DNA from: Pseudomonadota bacterium
GTDB taxonomy: Bacteria > Pseudomonadota > Gammaproteobacteria > Burkholderiales > Rhodocyclaceae
Direction of reading: 5' to 3'
Length of the DNA stretch: 64,000 nucleotides
Assembly (NCBI GenBank): GCA_018262195.1
Contig: JAGTRS010000001.1
Span: forward strand, 1 to 64,000
Shown: positions 63,440 through 64,000 of the stretch, one piece after another
How the letters are laid out: the number at the start of each line of letters is the position of its first letter
Numbering within the stretch: position 1 is the stretch's first letter
Notes under the pieces: generated by a model
The model's database searches: none
Seen by the model: only the letters and a program-made list of their open reading frames with translations
What the model was told of the DNA's origin: nothing
Made by a program: the position numbers and the translations under genes

Positions 63440-64000
63440 TCACTCCGGCAACAGGCCAAGACTCTGGCGCCACTGCGATATGCCCTGCGCCAGCGCAATG
63501 CGCGCCCGGCTCAAAGCGCGTTCGGCCTCGAAGGCTTCGCTGTCGATACGCAGGCGCGTCGGCAGGTCGCTCTCGCCAAGGCGGAAGGACTTTTCGTAAA
63601 AACCACGGTTTTCGCGCGCCAGCCGCGCCCGTTCTTCAGCGGCGGCCAGTTGCCGGCGTGCCGCGGCGAGCTGCAGGCCGATGGCGGCCCCTTCCCGCTC
63701 AAGGCGCTCGCGCTCGCGCTCGACAGCCAGGCTGGCTTCGATGGCTTCGGCGTTGGCCGTCGCCACGCGGGCGTCCTGGCGCGGCCCGGCAGCAAATGGA
63801 ATACGCAAGGCCAAGGCCCAGGTCTGTTCGTTCGGCTCGCCGCTGGCGGCCCGGTCACGCCGGGTGGACAGCGCCAGTTCAGGATTGGCGCGCCCCTGCA
63901 GGCGGGCCAGTTCGACATTGCGCCGTGCCACTTCCCCGCGCGCCTGCAATTCGCGCAGCAACGGATGCCCAGCTGCCGGCCCTTGCGGCTCGGGTTCGGA
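63440..64000 (-). CDS. TolC-type outer-membrane efflux protein (5' part beyond window)
   Basis: The C-terminal ~186 residues are visible: long helices rich in Arg, Ala and Glu (ARREL-like stretches, QLAAARRQLAAAEERARLAR) and the typical FYEKSFRLGESDLPTRLRID repeat end. This is the outer membrane factor (CusC/CzcC) family. The frame is open to the window edge, so the start lies outside. It precedes the efflux genes and is the first visible gene of the operon. Confidence 0.85.
   Translation of the reverse strand, partial: SEPEPQGPAAGHPLLRELQARGEVARRNVELARLQGRANPELALSTRRDRAASGEPNEQTWALALRIPFAAGPRQDARVATANAEAIEASLAVERERERLEREGAAIGLQLAAARRQLAAAEERARLARENRGFYEKSFRLGESDLPTRLRIDSEAFEAERALSRARIALAQGISQWRQSLGLLPE

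Overview
The window looks like a chromosomal segment of a betaproteobacterium of the Rhodocyclales (Dechloromonas/Azonexus-like). That placement is an inference from gene content: squalene-forming hpnCDE, two PEP-CTERM sorted proteins, a DUF3460 gene, a rhodoquinone gene (rquA), an octaheme cytochrome and GC-rich core genes. No marker such as 16S rRNA is present to prove it.

Layout. 1-3005: a partial tRNA-Leu, then hpnC-hpnD-hpnE, which turn farnesyl diphosphate into squalene. 3006-13020: an accessory block with less GC-rich codon use. It holds an ArsR-type regulator with two SRPBCC genes behind a perfect 32-bp palindrome, an AraC regulator facing a cupin/MFS/GNAT/tautomerase gene row, a hydrolase/DUF2917 pair, and a complete IS1182-like element with perfect 21-bp terminal inverted repeats. 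13200-20200: a PhoX-like PEP-CTERM protein, an acyl-CoA-synthetase/ACP/GNAT operon, and a TonB/TolA-like protein with a 25-residue tandem repeat. 20299-29953: cell wall and housekeeping genes (PBP1A, ybbA/tesA, mnmH, methyltransferase/osmC, protein acetyltransferase Pat). 30057-35165: a respiratory or redox cluster with a near-consensus FNR box, an octaheme cytochrome c and cytochrome b, then a Rieske protein, a NifX-like gene cut by an in-frame TAG, and DUF2141 and DsrE-like genes. 35286-45783: a second PEP-CTERM protein, an SBF permease, an adaptor/permease/ATPase exporter, hflX, gdhA, an aminotransferase, and rquA behind a perfect FNR box. 45784-58242: small conserved genes, clpB with a sigma-32-type promoter, a chemoreceptor, moaE, prfC, and an RsbQ-like hydrolase next to a Rieske protein. 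58259-64000: a heavy-metal RND efflux operon on the minus strand that runs off the right edge.

The most distinctive signals are: (1) a 32-33 bp dispersed repeat present at least six times, usually just after a gene end or terminator, with one copy forming the start of a coding sequence; (2) FNR-type boxes at both rquA and the octaheme cytochrome operon, suggesting shared low-oxygen control; (3) an AMP-ligase/ACP/GNAT operon whose GNAT is a paralogue of the acetyltransferase domain of Pat, encoded about 10 kb away; (4) the perfect palindrome over the ArsR/SRPBCC promoter; (5) two head-to-head gene pairs whose start codons share one CATG. All gene calls rest on reading motifs and context by eye; no database search was run.
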